Assembly (NCBI GenBank): GCA_032191485.1
Contig: JAVDOI010000118.1
Coordinates: 238,501 to 302,500, forward strand
Source of the DNA: Leptoclinus maculatus
Taxonomy: Eukaryota; Chordata; Actinopteri; Perciformes; Stichaeidae
Length of the DNA stretch: 64,000 nucleotides
Direction: 5' to 3'
Shown in pieces: positions 20,767 to 33,482 of this stretch. Positions within the stretch are counted from its first letter, which is position 1; every line of letters starts with the position of its first letter. The notes beneath the pieces were generated by a model. That model was not told the DNA's origin and did not search any database. It saw only the letters and a program-made list of their open reading frames with translations. Made by a program: the position numbers and the translations under genes.

Positions 20767-22048
20767 TACGCATGTTCCCTTAAACCAGAAGGCTGAATAT
20801 GATATCACATTATTACAGCCCGTCTTTCTTCCTCTCAACAATGTGTTGGTCTCTCCACACGTTCTGACTTCCTGTCTGTGGCTCTCAGCTCCAAGCCCAT
20901 CGGTTCCTGCTGAAGACGTGACTCTTTAAAAACACCTCACAGATATGAAGTTTCATTTAAAAGTAGACTTGAGAGCAGGTTTACCAGAGTCCAAGCAGAA
21001 ACCAAAGACTATGAGGAACAATGTTAATGTGAGATATTAGAATAAACATGAAACATTGACTTCTATCTTCTACATTCTGTAGAACGATACTCAATGTTGA
21101 CAATCTGTTGCTGTTTGTCCTTTAAACATATAATGAACTTCATGACTTCACTTATTGTAGTGAGCAAGATTTTGGCAGCAGGACAACATTTAGTTAAAAG
21201 ATAATCATAATAATACAAATATGAACAACGTCCCGCTGTGATCGGCCCCTAAAACCTCTTTTATTTGTCATTCAGAAATGTTTCTATTTTGCTCATTGTT
21301 GTTCTTCATGATTTTACTTCACTTTGTAAATAAGGATTTTGCTTATTTGTTATAATTCAGGATTTTGCTTGCATCATAAGACGATTGTAATTATTGATTT
21401 TGCTTGTTTTTTTATAATTAGAGGGTTTTACTTAAAACATATGCATTGTGGTTAATTTTGTAATTTAGGATATTACTTATTTCATAAGAATTTCGCTTAT
21501 TTTGTACTTCATGAATGTAAATAATGTTGCAATCAAGGAATTTACAATTTTTGTTATAATTAAGATTTTTGCTTATTTCACGATAATTTAGCAAATTTTT
21601 GTTCTTCGTAAATTGAGTTAATTTTGTGATTAAGGAATTAAAAAATAATAATGAAGGATTTTGCTTAAATCATGAGCGTTTCGCTTGATTTTGTAATTAA
21701 CAAAATTACCTTTTTCATTCAAATGTAGCTTATTTTATACTTCATGAATTTACAATATTATGTAATTAAGGATTTTGCTTATTAATAATAATATTGTAAT
21801 CATGTTTTTTTCTTATTTCATAAGTTTATTTAATTTTCGAAATAAGGATTTTGCATATTTCGTAAGAACTTTGCTTATTTTTGTATTTAAGTATTTTGAT
21901 TACTTTTGTGCTAAAAGGATTTTGATACAAAATATCCTCCTAATCAAACAATGTGAATAAAATATGAACACATACGTAAAACTAAACACACATACTTGTA
22001 CTGCACAGATACATGTAGTACTAGTACTACTTTAACAAAGTACTTTAA
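20767..22048. other. 3' flank and AT-rich degenerate tandem array
   Basis: A probable 3' UTR runs to the AATAAA at 21,041. From about 21,310 to 21,930 the motif GATTTTGCTTA/ATTTCGCTTA recurs many times, with spacer text such as ATTTCATAAG and TACTTCATGAAT between, giving an imperfect tandem array with a unit of about 35-70 bp. No coding sequence is seen. Confidence 0.55.
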
Positions 22049-23270
22049 CCTTCTAGTAACGAGCCCTATTTTTAGGCTTCTGCTCGAAAATACTATACCC
22101 ATACTCAAAGGGGCGTTACTCTCTAACTACAAGGTCTATTTGAATAATAGACCTTGATTATTAAAGCACAATTATTGATAATACTATATTAAATGAGGCT
22201 ATTGAAAGCCTATTGAAACCATCCAGCATCATAGCAAACAATGGCAGTAGTCATACACAAAAGAATTGGAGTGAATAGAGTGAAGTAGGCCAGAGCAAGA
22301 GAGATAAATGTACGAGAGGTCACGAAAGGTCGTCATGTGAGAAACAGCCTCTCCAGCTGTTCCATTGTACTTTTATAACTTAAATAACGATATATTTAAC
22401 TTCCTTTATCCTTGTACATGCACAATCTATCACATACAGTAGTTAGAAATCGTTTTTGAGAGCTAGAATCCTCTCCAAAGCCTCTTGGGGCCGCCGACTC
22501 ACGGCAGCATGCGCTATAGTGTGTGTTTGAGTGCACATTTCTCAGCCTGTGGTTGGTCAATTCAATACTACGACACATCTATACACGTGTTAGGATCTAG
22601 CCAATGCAGTGGAGGCAACACAGTTTTGATTGACAGGATCGTTTTCCGGAAAATCCCGATTTACGCAGGCGGAGCCTGCATAAAAGCCCGATTCTCAAAA
22701 TGTTGAAACGTGGTCCTCCGGGCTTATTCGTTCAGGAAATACTTTTTTCAGACAGTAAAACCACAGAAGAAGTCGAATTCACCGGTATAAATGGATTATG
22801 AGGACTATTTCGTCAAGATTGATCTCATGGTGAGTGCAAATTCAGAATTCTTCAGCGGGGTGAATGGCTTGTTTATGCTCGCTGTTTTGCAGGTAACGTT
22901 TGAACCGTTTCACGGAGAATAAATCCGAAGTGTTTGGTAGAATCCGGGTGGAATGCTAATGCTGGTAAGTAGCAAGAGGAGCTATCGGAGCTAATAGATC
23001 GCCGGTCGGAGGACTTTTTCGAGTGCGTATCTTGTGAAATGAAAGCGACAAAATGACGATATTCTGGTAGCTGTTCTGAAAGGTTCTGTTAGATCGTGTT
23101 TAATTGTGTTTTCCGTGTGTAAAATGTTATACATGGTTCTGTTCATCAGAAGTTCTTCGTTAAGCCGGTATACGACATGTTTGTAGGATTATTATATTTG
23201 TTACTGAAAATTGCATTGTGCGGTACCACTCGGCACTGCTCGGTACCGCACCTGCCCCAATTGGGCGCCT
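22049..23270 (+). repeat. TTAA-flanked repeat, left copy (piggyBac-like?)
   Basis: Starting just after a TTAA at 22,045, this ~1.2 kb region is the diverged reverse complement of 52,896-54,270. Shared landmarks include TTCTGCTCGAAAATACTATA, the segment around the Y-shaped GC-rich core near 22,480-22,690, the ATGGATT...GAGGAC...ATGGTGAGT segment near 22,791, and the CTCGGTACC end. The TTAA target and CCTT-type end suggest piggyBac, but no transposase is present. The embedded ATG followed by GTGAGT could be a first exon of a lost autonomous element. Confidence 0.5.
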
Positions 23271-23393
23271 GCTCTGTGACTTGAGGCCTTGCAGCTGATT
23301 GTCATGTGTGCCTGATCCTTGAATTACACAGTTTTTGGTCCCTATGTATATGATCAATTTTAAGGTGGAAACTCTTCTCTTTCCTGCTCCCAG

Positions 23394-23593
23394 GTTGAAA
23401 ATGAAACCCGATGTGGTTTGGAGACGTCTGGCCATTGCCGTGGCTTCTAATGACCACAGCTACACGCCTCAGCTGGTCTCCGTTGCGGTCGGGAAGAACC
23501 GGCGTTCCCTGCAGGAGATCAGAGATATCCGGATCCCCAGCAATGTCACGGGCTACGTAGCCCTCTTGGAGAATGCCAACATCACACACCCCT
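23394..23593 (+). CDS. zzef1: ZZEF1 exon, DOC domain
   Basis: The exon has a CTCCCAG acceptor and GTGAGT donor. It encodes LKMKPDVVWRRLAIAV...DIRIPSNVTGYVALLENANI, the first half of the DOC/APC10-like domain of zinc finger ZZ-type and EF-hand protein 1. ZZEF1 is a ~2,960-residue histone-reader-type protein with EF-hand, DOC, CUB and two ZZ fingers. The EF-hand exons that should precede it are absent; the TTAA-flanked repeat lies immediately upstream instead. The second half of the DOC domain (the segment after LENAN) is not found downstream, so exons are missing. The exon itself is open and well conserved. Confidence 0.85.
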
Positions 23594-24473
23594 GTGAGTC
23601 ACCACCTGTCGATCTGTCTGCTTAGTGGAGTGTTTATTTACCTCAGGCTTGTGTGGTCCTTCACCGATGACTTGGAGAGGAACTGTCTTTCTCATATGCA
23701 CCCCTCCTGTGGAGACAGAGCTTCTGTCAGCTACAGAAGAGCAGCCGCCGCTGGGTTCATAGATAGTTGGGTGGTTAAATGCCAAAATCACAATGAGCCA
23801 AATAAAATGCTTTGCATTGGATTTAGTTTCTCATATTTGCGATTAGGTTCATTTGTGTCTCCCTCAATCATCATCAGCTCTCAGAGGGAGAAGCAACCTG
23901 TTGTGGCATTCTTTTTGCGTGATGTATTCCATCGTAACGCTGACGTCATCACGTTGAAAACTGACTCAAATCAAAGTATTGATTTCCCAGGGCGATAAAA
24001 CTCTATTTCTGTTCCATTTGATCTGTAAATCATTAACAGCAGCAGCAGCAGCAACAACATGACTAAAATAAACCTCACTGGCTAATGATCAACCATAGTT
24101 CTGTAGGCTATGTTTATCCACACATACAGTCGACATTGTTCCCACAATGTTGGTCTAAACTGAGTTTTTGTCAGCAAATTTTGGAACATTTGGAATTCAT
24201 GACCCCGCATGAAAATATAGTTATTGAGAGGAAATACGTCTGACACACTTTGTCTTTCTTCCTCACATTTCAACCTCATCATTTCATTCTGTAACACTGT
24301 TTTGTGTTACTTCAACATCTTGTTATTTGGTAGTATTCAGGGCTTCCTAAATGCACTAAAAAGAGAACAGGTATGGCTCCATACTAAAGTAGGCTAAATG
24401 AAGGCCATCATTTTCAATGTGCTGTCATTGTCAAGGAACAACAGCTCTCATTCTTCTGTTTTCCTTGTCTCAG
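23594..24473 (+). other. Intron lacking expected ZZEF1 exons
   Basis: About 350 residues of ZZEF1 normally separate the flanking exons (estimated from the human protein, from memory). I see no trace of them in these 880 bp, nor any recognisable repeat apart from a short CAG/CAA run near 24,040. Confidence 0.5.
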
Positions 24474-25438
24474 TTCCTGATGGTGACATTCCTCTGCACC
24501 AGGCAGGACTCTGCCGAGCGCCTTGGAGTGCAGTCCCTCACCTTCAGTGGCTATCTGTGTCCCGGGCCAGAGAGGCTCGGAGACCTGGACAACCTCAATC
24601 CAGAGGGGGAGAGCTTGGACTGTGATGCTGCCACTGGCCTTCGTCTACTTAACAAGACCCTCTTCTTCATCCAGCAGCTTACAGGCGACACGGTGACTGC
24701 TCATCACTACCGCAGTAATCATTTAAATATCAGTAATATCAATAGATTTTGGTGGGATTACCGTGAAATACCACTCTATAGCTGAAGACATTGCACGCTG
24801 TTTTTCACTCCATTCTTTATTTAGTGTTTGACGGATCAGTCTGCCCACTTATTGTCATTAGGAGACACGCAACATGTCCTTTTACTGTCCTGCTGAACTG
24901 TTGAGGGTAAAGGGATACTTCATATGTATGATGGTTCATGTGTTGTGTTACTTTGTTATTGTTGTTAAAGACTGTCGCCCTCTCACTCTATTTCTGCAGG
25001 ATGCCGCTCACTTCAAGCAGAAGTATCTTCTGGACTTCAGTGGTCTCGGCCTGAACCTCTTTTGGAACTTCTACAGTAAACTCAGGGAGATGTGAGTAGC
25101 AGTACTGTCACTGCAGCCATAAGTACAACAATAATGACCATTTGGCCTGATCAGGCTCATTGGTCAGTCACTGGAACACATGCATTGGTATGAGGGTCTC
25201 ACTTGTCTTTGTCACAGTGAGGGAGAGGAGGTGTTGAAGAGCAGAGTCCTGCTGCTCCAACTGATGCAGAACTGTTTCCCCATGCTGCCCGACCCGCTGG
25301 ATCCCCGGGGCCCAGAGGAGAGCAGAGGGCCAGATGAAGGAGCCACAGCAGCGGCTTGTCCATCCACGTCTAGCAGTGCAGAGCCTCCGTCAGAACCTGT
25401 TCGGGCCGTCTGCCAACTCTACACTCACCTTTGCCTCG
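24474..25438 (+). CDS. zzef1: ZZEF1 exons upstream of the large intron
   Basis: Three exons are supported: 24,474-24,692 (FLMVTFLCTRQDSAERLGVQ...), 25,000-25,091 (YLLDFSGLGLNLFWNFYSKL) and 25,218-25,438 (VLKSRVLLLQLMQNCFPMLP ... VCQLYTHLCL). All have GT-AG sites and follow ZZEF1 order. The last ends in phase 1, which matches the phase of the next ZZEF1 exon at 40,681, so the gene is continuous across a 15.2 kb intron. That intron contains the appl1 fragment, a retrovirus and a tyrosine-recombinase element. Confidence 0.8.
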
Positions 25439-25946
25439 GTAAGAACCCGCCGGCTTTGGTACAAATGGGAGTAGTGAGACGTGTTTGGTGGAATGGTCAC
25501 CAATGGATGAAGCAATTACAAGGAACTTTCATGTTGTGTTGATTTCGTCCCTTGTCCCTTGTGGACAATAGCGGTAGTGTTTCTATGAGCACCAGCGGCT
25601 CATGTCGTGAAGGTCTTGAGCTGTTTTGGAAGCGTGTGAAAGAAGGATGCAACAGATGTCGAATGTGCTTTTTAAGCCCAGCTGTTTGCAGGATGCACAG
25701 CAATGATAGCACAGCAGAACAATTTAAGTTCTTCTCTTATCTTATGAGGTAATGTACCTGAATTCGTGGCTATGTAATATTAATAACCGTAATATGACGA
25801 TGTTGAAGCAAAGTAAACTTTGTTTAAAAACAAATATATGAACCACTGAAATGTTCAGCAACTGAGGAAGACAGTAGCTGTGCAATGAGATAATAAGATA
25901 ACGGGAAACAATATGCTGATGCGTCTTCATCTGTGTTTGTTCTCAG
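25439..25946 (+). other. Spacer between ZZEF1 and APPL1 fragments
   Basis: No exon found. A passage around 25,540-25,720 looks repeat-like but I could not assign it. The change from zzef1 to appl1 homology happens somewhere here. Confidence 0.4.
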
Positions 25947-27623
25947 ATCAGTTTCTTTAAACTGGGTTCAGAGAATCTCACCCAGCAGTGGGAGGACTTC
26001 CTGGGAACCATAGGAACCAGTGTCCAGAAGTAAGACTCCCCCTCCCCCCCCCTCCCCCATCACCTCCTCATGTTTGTTTGTTCTACAGTCAAGGTCTCAA
26101 AAATGCTTTGTTTTATTTACTTGAACTCAGTTTAAGTTTGAGGAATATTGCAAAATGGATGGAAACATGACAGCAAAGTGAAGGCCAACATGTGACGACG
26201 TGTGTGTGTGTGTGTGTGTAGCGTGCGTCGGGAGATGGAGAAGGAGGTCGGGCAGATGCAGGAGACCATCCAGGAGATGGAGACGTCATGTGACCAACTG
26301 TACGCACCGTGTGACCCTGACCCCGCCCACTCGCCCGTCTGTCACAACCTGACCAGGAAACAGGGCTACCTGTACATCCGCAAGTAGGACACACACACAC
26401 ATGCACGCACACACACACACACACAAATTGAAATCAAACACCTTTACTAAGCTTGTTTGCAAGATGTTTAGTCAATGCTGATCTATAAAGGAGACCATGA
26501 AGCACATCTTTAAGGGAAAAACACAGAATAGAAATATTGACTCATAAATAGTCACTGATTGTTTTGTGTTACAAACAAATTGCTTCCATATTTACGCCAT
26601 TGACTGGACTGAAAACAAATCAAACATAATACAAAATAAAATCATACAAGTAAAAAGATGTTAAACATAAACTAAACATTTAAAATGAGCTGTTATCTGG
26701 TGTTGAAGTTGAAAATCAGTTTTGCCGTTGGTGTCGTCTTCCAGGACCTAACGTAGCTCTTCTTTGTGTCCCTCAGTAAGACGGGGCTGGTGTCTTCGTC
26801 CTGGGAGCGTCAGTACTTCTTCACGCAGGGCGGTAATCTGATGCAGCAGGGCCGCGGCGAGGTGGCGGGCGGTCTGGTCACCGACCTCGACAACAGTTCC
26901 GTCATGGCGGTCGACTGCGACGACCGGCGCTTCTGCTTCCAGGTCACTTCCTTCGATGGCAAGAAGTGAGAGGACTCCCGCTGTTCTTTAACATTTGTGC
27001 TTGGAGATGTTTTCTCCATTCTTAAGTGTTCAAGACACGGAGGAGTATAAATGCCACTTTTGTGCTTTTCGTCAGGCTGGTGTGGCTGCAGTCGGAGAGC
27101 AGGAAGGACTGCGAGGAGGTCAAATGATTTCTTTCTCCTGTCACGTGACCTGCTCTGTTTTTGTCTTCACGCCGTCTCCTCTGCTGCTTTCCTCCTCCAG
27201 TGGATCTCCACCATCAACAACATCTCCAAAAGGATCTACCTGAGTGAGAACGCAGAGGTCTGTGTCCTACTTCCCTCATTAACTTCCATTTCATGTGTTT
27301 TTATTTACTCGGTCACTGGTCGTTTGGCAGCCATCTTTAGATGTAGTCCAGCCTGGTTTCACACTTCTGATTTGTCGATTTGATTAAAGAACGTAAGTCG
27401 ACCAATCGGAGCAAAATACACGTCCGCATATATAAAAGGACGTCTTATGACCTGGCACTACCACAGACATCGCACATCCACAAGTCACCACCACTGTTAA
27501 CTAAAGTCAGACGCTGTCATCCCATTGGCAGGAGCTGGCAGCCAGAGTGAACCAATCAGCTCTCGAGGCCGTGACGCCGTCGCCGTCCTTCCAGCAGAGA
27601 CACGAGAGCATGAGGCCCAGCAG
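25947..27623 (+). CDS. appl1: APPL1 exons: end of BAR, PH domain, linker
   Basis: Six exons with proper splice sites: 25,947-26,029 (ISFFKLGSENL..., late BAR domain), 26,222-26,383 (VRREMEKEVGQMQ...NLTRKQGYLYIR), 26,777-26,965 (KTGLVSSSWERQYFFTQGGN, PH domain), 27,076-27,118 and 27,201-27,257 (end of PH, WISTINNISKRIYLSENAE) and 27,532-27,623 (VNQSALEAVTPSPSFQQRHE). APPL1 is an endosomal Rab5 effector with BAR, PH and PTB domains that links receptors such as adiponectin receptors to AKT signalling. The N-terminal BAR exons are missing. All joins are phase-compatible and open. The fragment lies in the zzef1 intron on the same strand. Confidence 0.85.
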
Positions 27624-27807
27624 GTAGGTGTGTGTGTGTGTGTGTGTGTGAGACTTTATGTTAGAAGACCACCAGTGTCAAAACATAGTGTGATCAACAA
27701 CCTCGTAACCAATCAGCTGTCAGATATAATGAAGACCGACTCTCTCTCTCAGTAAAGGGCGAGCGGGCCGAGCGAGCAGCATCAGCTCTGTCGGGTCCGA
27801 GCCGTCG

Positions 27808-27812
27808 CCCGC
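27808..27812. repeat. Target-site duplication CCCGC (left)
   Basis: Five bases directly before the left LTR, repeated exactly at 34,069-34,073 after the right LTR. Retroviral integrases make 4-6 bp duplications. Confidence 0.9.
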
Positions 27813-28379
27813 TGATAGAAAAATTCACTCAAGACCGGTTGAAAATCATTAATCACAGGACATTTATTCTTTGAGCACAAGAAGGAGTAAGGCTGATCAC
27901 ATACATACAACATGTCAGGATTGCTCAGAGGTCTAACTCTGAGTCACTTACATATATACTGCAAAACAACTGCATCTGATTGGTCATGGATACTAAAACA
28001 GTCACAATGATTGGTACATGGGTTGTTTCAAGTTGAGATCTTCGTCACCCGAGGTGACGCACATAAATTGCGTTCACGCCCCGCTTCAGTGAAGTGTATC
28101 AGTTACTTCACTTAAGCGTCTGCCCTGGCACTAAGGTCGTCTCCTCGCAATCAGGACGTTCTCACAACATCTTCAGCGCCTCCACAATCCTTGTTGTCAT
28201 TCCGATTTAGGACCTGGTGCCGAGGGAGCTCCCTCCCTCAGCAGGCCTTCCACACTTTGATAGACTTATCAGTCGCTGAGTCTAATGTCAGAGCAAGTTC
28301 ACCATATGCAGGTCAGGAACTTTCTCATGAGGACACCAAAACACACATATGATATTCATTTAGATTTTCTGACCCACCA
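27813..28379 (-). repeat. 3' LTR of the retrovirus
   Basis: On the minus strand it begins TG and ends CA. An AATAAA lies near 27,850 and a TATA-like stretch near 27,950 (read on the minus strand). It matches 33,503-34,068 with about a dozen differences. A purine-rich tract lies just to its right (about 28,380-28,396). Confidence 0.9.
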
Positions 28380-30099
28380 TAACCCACCTCTTTATACTAT
28401 TGTATAAACAAATAATAAAATCAAATGCATAAACAAATAATCAAAAACGTTCAGCCTCCTCCTATAAAATTGAATAAATGTCCAGACATACATAAAACAT
28501 AAATGAAAGCATAAAAACAAAACATCAAAAACAATAAAATCATGTATCAAGAACACACATATTTTAATGTTTATGGATTATACTAAGATTAACATATTGA
28601 AAAAGAATGTTTTAACAAACATTCTGTGTACTGTCTTTATCAGCTACAATCATCATTTCGTCTATTCTCTAAATTTTCGACATACGAATCATCATTGATC
28701 TACAGTTCAGTGTAAGCATTTCGTTGACACAGGGCTATTACGCCCTCGTTGTAGTCGTCACCTCCCAGCTCCTCACCATCCTGCTGGAAAGTCTGTAATT
28801 ACACTAGAGTCTGTTTAGTCATGTCAACATCAATTCTTCACTGCAACAATCTCCTCAAACATGGTATGAAAGTACAATCAAACTGAACCAAACATTTTTT
28901 GTAGACTCCTCCCTTTTCCCGCTAGTAACACATCCTGACCCCTCTACCTATCGCTGACCACCAAAATAGCACTGATTCAAACCCCGCAGCAATCTGAGTT
29001 TCACCTAGGGACCCCCCCCCCCATGTCATTTATGTACACAAAACTGACTGCACTGCCAGATGGCGCTGACCTTTTGGTCGTGGTCTGTCTCTAGGAGGTT
29101 ACGCAGGCAGGAGCCATCCATAGGTCATAGAATGACCTCACCACTGTGCCGATGCACAAGTTCCGCTCCACTGCTTCAGCTTATCTCCCCAGAACCACTA
29201 GGTGCCAGCCCTCGGCATCGTCATCTCCATCAGTTGTCTGTGTGATGTTTAACATAACATGCATCATATCAAGGTCCCTACAGGAACTCCGTCTGAAAAC
29301 AAGTATAGTTTGCTGCATCGGGTGAGAAACAGGAGGCAACAGATAGTGTAGAGTGACACAACTGCTGCAACTAGTCAGTTTGAGGAAGAGAAAACTAATT
29401 GTAAAGCACAATTGAAACCTGTTTGGTAATTTTCCAGCTTGTCAATGTTCGTGTGGTTGTATTCTGTATTATTAATTATTAATTTTATCTGCCTAACTTC
29501 CTACCATAATATTGGACTAATTATTATTAAAGCAAAACATCAATTTATCTGCCGTGTTCCCCATCGTAATATATCTATTTTAACTATTATTAACGCCGCT
29601 AAAGCAAAGCAAAACATATTTCCCTTTATCCCACATAGCCCTGGCTATCTAATTTTCCCAATTCCCGCGATGTTAGTTCTCCCACTGAGCTCCTTGTTCC
29701 TTACAGACGCCTCTAAACCCTCTCAGCGTGTTAGTATGCCTTCACTGGTCAGACAAGCGGCCCCAGAGGCTTTCGCTTCCCTGTTCTTCCAGACTCACTC
29801 AGAGGAAACAGGTGTCTCAAGATTAAGAGTTATCAGTGGCCCTATTTTGTTGTGGACAATTGTTTCACCTTCTTTATGCTCTGCCATGTGCTATGCTAGC
29901 TGTTGGTGTGTTTAACGCCCCCCCCCACCTCGGTGCATTCCAAGTGTTCATAACCTTGAGCGTGGACTTGAGTCCCCCTGAGTGGGAGAGGACGTAATCT
30001 CTTTTCTTTTTAACATGTTTCTGTATTTTCTCCCATATGTTAGAAATGGTTTAGGCTCAGCTAGATATTTGTTCTTACTTTTGATCTAATTGTACCATT
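28380..30099 (-). other. Retroviral interior, env/3' region, no frame
   Basis: This AT-rich stretch lies where 3' pol and env are expected. No envelope-like frame is recognisable; a CT/CCCC-rich patch near 28,990-29,250 and 29,900 has no clear function. Confidence 0.5.
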
Positions 30100-30960
30100 T
30101 GTTCCTTCTATCAACCCTGCTGACTGTGGGTGATAAGAATATGATATTTTATTCCAAATACCTCAGCCAAATGTTTTATCACCTTGTTTACAAAATGTCT
30201 ATCATTTTCACAACAAATTATTTCTGGTTTTCCAAAACATATTTATGTCTTTAGTCAAATCCTTTGCATTTGTTTTAATACATCTGGTGTTTTGGTTGGA
30301 AATACCTCGATCCATTTAGAGTATCTGTCAATTATTGTCAAACAATATTTCTTCCCTTCATATTAGTTTAGTTCAATGAAATCCATGCAAATGTGTTGAA
30401 ATGGATTATATTTTGCACATAACGTGCATACTAGACCTACAAATTATTTTTTTTGTAATTATTAAAGCCATAGGCTGTAAACACCCCGTTTACCATAGAT
30501 ACCATCCCACCTCTTGAGACATGGTTCAACCCATGGCTCAAAAGAGCCGCATATCTATATAAAGCTTTCGGTCGTATTAGTTTGCCCTCAGGTCATTCCC
30601 AAAAACCATCGTTTCATTTTGACCCAATCAGTTTTTCTTTTTGCTGTGGAGCATTCGTTTGCATGCTTCCTCATCAGCTTTGCTGTTTCCTGTTGAAACG
30701 GAGTCAGTACCTGTTTTGTGTGCTATGCACTTATAAACCGAATTGTACTGCATCTCGCACTTGTAATATCAATTTTGATAAAGGTTTTGCTAATTCAGCG
30801 TAATTAGAACCCCAATTTCTACAGAAATTAGTCATTTCTAAGAATGACATCATTTGTCTTTTTCTTTTGTTATCTAATGATCGGCCATCTTTAGATAAAT
30901 CATAACCCAAATATTTTACTTTTTCTTTCCAGAGTTGGAGTTTGTTTGCTTACTTTATGA
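30100..30960 (-). pseudogene. Retroviral RNase H / integrase remnant
   Basis: Minus-strand fragments with many stops match late RT/RNase H (about 30,960-30,480) followed by the integrase core (about 30,430-30,100), recognised by short motifs such as DRYSKW and HFVNK. The order agrees with a pol gene reading right to left. It is clearly inactive. Confidence 0.65.
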
Positions 30961-31499
30961 TCATGTTCATCCACATGAAGTAAGATTCTTCCCCTGGTGG
31001 GTTGAATTTAGCTATTTTAGTTGCATTAATTGTTTTCAAAGCCTCTTCCTCAGCAGAGGAGAGGAACAAGTGTCTCACTTATTCTGTTTCATTTTAGATA
31101 AGAGCACAGTCTTTGCTGTGACCGTGACCCAGTTTATCAAGACCGTAGTAATAATTTGGTGAGTTAGAAACCTCTTGCACACAACAGTCAATCGTTTATT
31201 TGAACCACTTTCATTCTCTGCTTAACAGGTTAACTGGACAGTTTAACACAAATGCTGTTTTGTCTGTCAGCCTGTTTTGGGATCTTATGATCGTGAATGG
31301 TACCGATAGATATTCTGTTTGTACATGCCCCAAAATCACACAAAAATACTACTTTGCACCTCTCAATAACTCTAACCCCACCATTCTATTTGATATAGTT
31401 CTAATATTTCTATCTATTATTCTTCACCGTCAGTCTGTGTCTCTGCATCAGTGTGTGTGCGTGTTTTTACATGACCTGATTCATCTGTTGAATGTGGTG

Positions 31500-32183
31500 T
31501 CCTGACGGTCTCCTCTTCCGATGTCCCTCCTCTGTCCACTCTTGTTCTGCTCCTGCACTCCCGTGCCCAGTGCCCCTCTTCTCCACAGATGAAGCTCCGC
31601 TCCTTCTCCCGAACCCTCCTCCTCCTCCTCGGCTCTCCCCTCGTCCTCTGTTCCGTCCGCGGAAAGCTCCACGTTATTGGTTGTCTCGGAAATACACATT
31701 AGGACAAACATGTTCAGACATTTCATCATCATTATCATAGTCAAATAGCATATTTTGTTTCCCTTTTTCCTTTTCTTTTGCTGCAACACTGTTGCTGTGT
31801 GTACAGCATAATACTACTGGTGTGTGTTGCTCACCGTATTCTGTGTCTGATTTAGCGGATGCTGGCCTGTAGAGCGGTCTGCCAAAAGTCTCGCTCATGA
31901 CTTTTCTCAGTGCCGTCACAAGCTCAGTTGTTGTTGTTTCTGTGTTTTGTCTGAGAGCCTCCGGGACAGTGGGAGACGGGAGAGAGAGGAGAGGAGTTTT
32001 CGGATCGGGAGCCCGTGAAGTTTGAGCAAGCTGTGGAAGATCTGGGGGTGAAGCAGAGGGTGGGGGAAGGTTCGGAGGAGGCCGCCTGGTGCATACCACT
32101 TCATTGTCTGGATTCCCACAAAAATGTAGACTTGGGAACAAATCAGGAGAATTAGTCACGTCAGCACTTTCCTCATTCTTCAT
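31500..32183 (-). pseudogene. Retroviral gag remnant with zinc knuckle
   Basis: A minus-strand frame from 32,183 to 31,674 is proline/serine-rich like a retroviral matrix-capsid linker. After a frame change, a single CCHC-type nucleocapsid box is seen at about 31,545-31,590 with its first cysteine replaced by serine. One knuckle is usual for gamma- and epsilon-like retroviruses. The gene is broken. Confidence 0.6.
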
Positions 32184-32324
32184 CTTTATAGTGAAAAAAG
32201 TTGAATCTCTCCTCTAGCTTAGTACTAAAAATTAAATCTTTCCTTAGTTCACTAAAGTGTTAGTTTTTTAGGCTCCTCGAGCCAAGGTCGAAACTATTTT
32301 TAAACCTAGTAGATTGTCAATTTC

Positions 32325-32505
32325 AGTGTTCCCCGAACCTAAGGTCACTATCTGAACTTAATAGTTTTTTAGTGTTCCCCGAACCTAAGGTCACTATCTG
32401 AACCTAATAGTTTTTTAGTGTTCCCCGAACCTAAGGTTACTATCTGAACCTAATAGTTTTTTAGTGTTCCCCGAACCTAAGGTCACTATCTGAACCTAAT
32501 AGTTT
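32325..32505. repeat. ~47-bp tandem repeat, about 4 units
   Basis: Units contain GTTCCCCGAACCTAAGGT and TAATAGTTTTTTAGT. Four near-identical copies are followed by scattered related fragments to about 33,100. They lie in the leader between the primer-binding site and gag of the retrovirus. Confidence 0.9.
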
Positions 32506-33482
32506 AGTTTTTTCTTCTTTCCCTTACTTTTTCCCTCTATCTGGTCAACCAAAACTTGACATCCTGTGACTGTCAATTTCTCATCAAACCCATATTTTTC
32601 TTTCCATCTCTTTACATGTTTTAATGCTGTCTCCATCTTTCATCTTCATGTATTTCACCTCCCCTTTTAAGGTTTCTTCCCACTGATCTTACTAGCGTTC
32701 GACCCCATTTTCTAATTTTGTTTTCTTTAAATTTGGATTCCTAAGAAAGTTTGCAACGTTTTCCGGAATATTTTCTAAACTGTTTAATATTTGTTTGCTC
32801 CTAGAGCCGCGGTCGAGTAGGTCGATTTGTCAATTTTATTATTCAGAAACATGAATGTACCAAATCCACCTCCTAAAGTGGCAGATTTGCCATTGTTAGT
32901 GTTTTATGAACCAGCGTTTAAACAGTCCTCCCTATTGGCAGATCTATCAATGCTCTTGTTCTCTGAACCTGTATTAACAAATGTACCTATTAGTTTTTAT
33001 GGTACCCAGCACAACAAAGGTTACTATTTGAACCTAAGGTTATTAGTCCTCCGACTCATAGCTATTTTGGATTCCCCGAATCTCAGGTTACCTCTTTCCA
33101 GTCCCCAGATCTGAACGGCTTAATAAGTCCAGTGGACTTTTTAATTAGCGAAAATAGAATTTACTACTCTTCTCAGATTCGCTAAAGTGTTATTTTCACC
33201 TAAAATTTGGTTTTTAGATTACTTAACTTGGTTGCTATCATGTCTCGTGTAGACCCAGTCTGAGATCACATAACGGTTTATATTTACCTGCAATGACTTT
33301 CCAACACGGTCTGGTTCAAGGCAATCGTCACTCCGTCTCCCCCCACAGTGAGTGGATTCCTGGCCTCTCAATATGCCAAACTATTCTCGTGTGAGAATAG
33401 GGCGGAGGGCTTTAAGCAAGAGTCCCAGACTCTCCCGTGCACGGTTTCAGGACAAGCTGGGGAGAAGACGGAGATGTTGATT

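Noticed and set aside
25438..25947. A ZZEF1-APPL1 fusion transcript joining these exons
   Set aside because: The ZZEF1 exon ends in phase 1 whereas the APPL1 exon starts in phase 0, so the join would be out of frame, and the ZZEF1 phase fits 40,681 instead.
29439..29915. Plus-strand 158-codon frame inside the retrovirus
   Set aside because: It is antisense to the element's own coding direction and has no recognisable domain.
32325..32505. CRISPR-like array
   Set aside because: The units are contiguous ~47-bp tandem copies with no unique spacers, inside a retroviral leader in a vertebrate genome.
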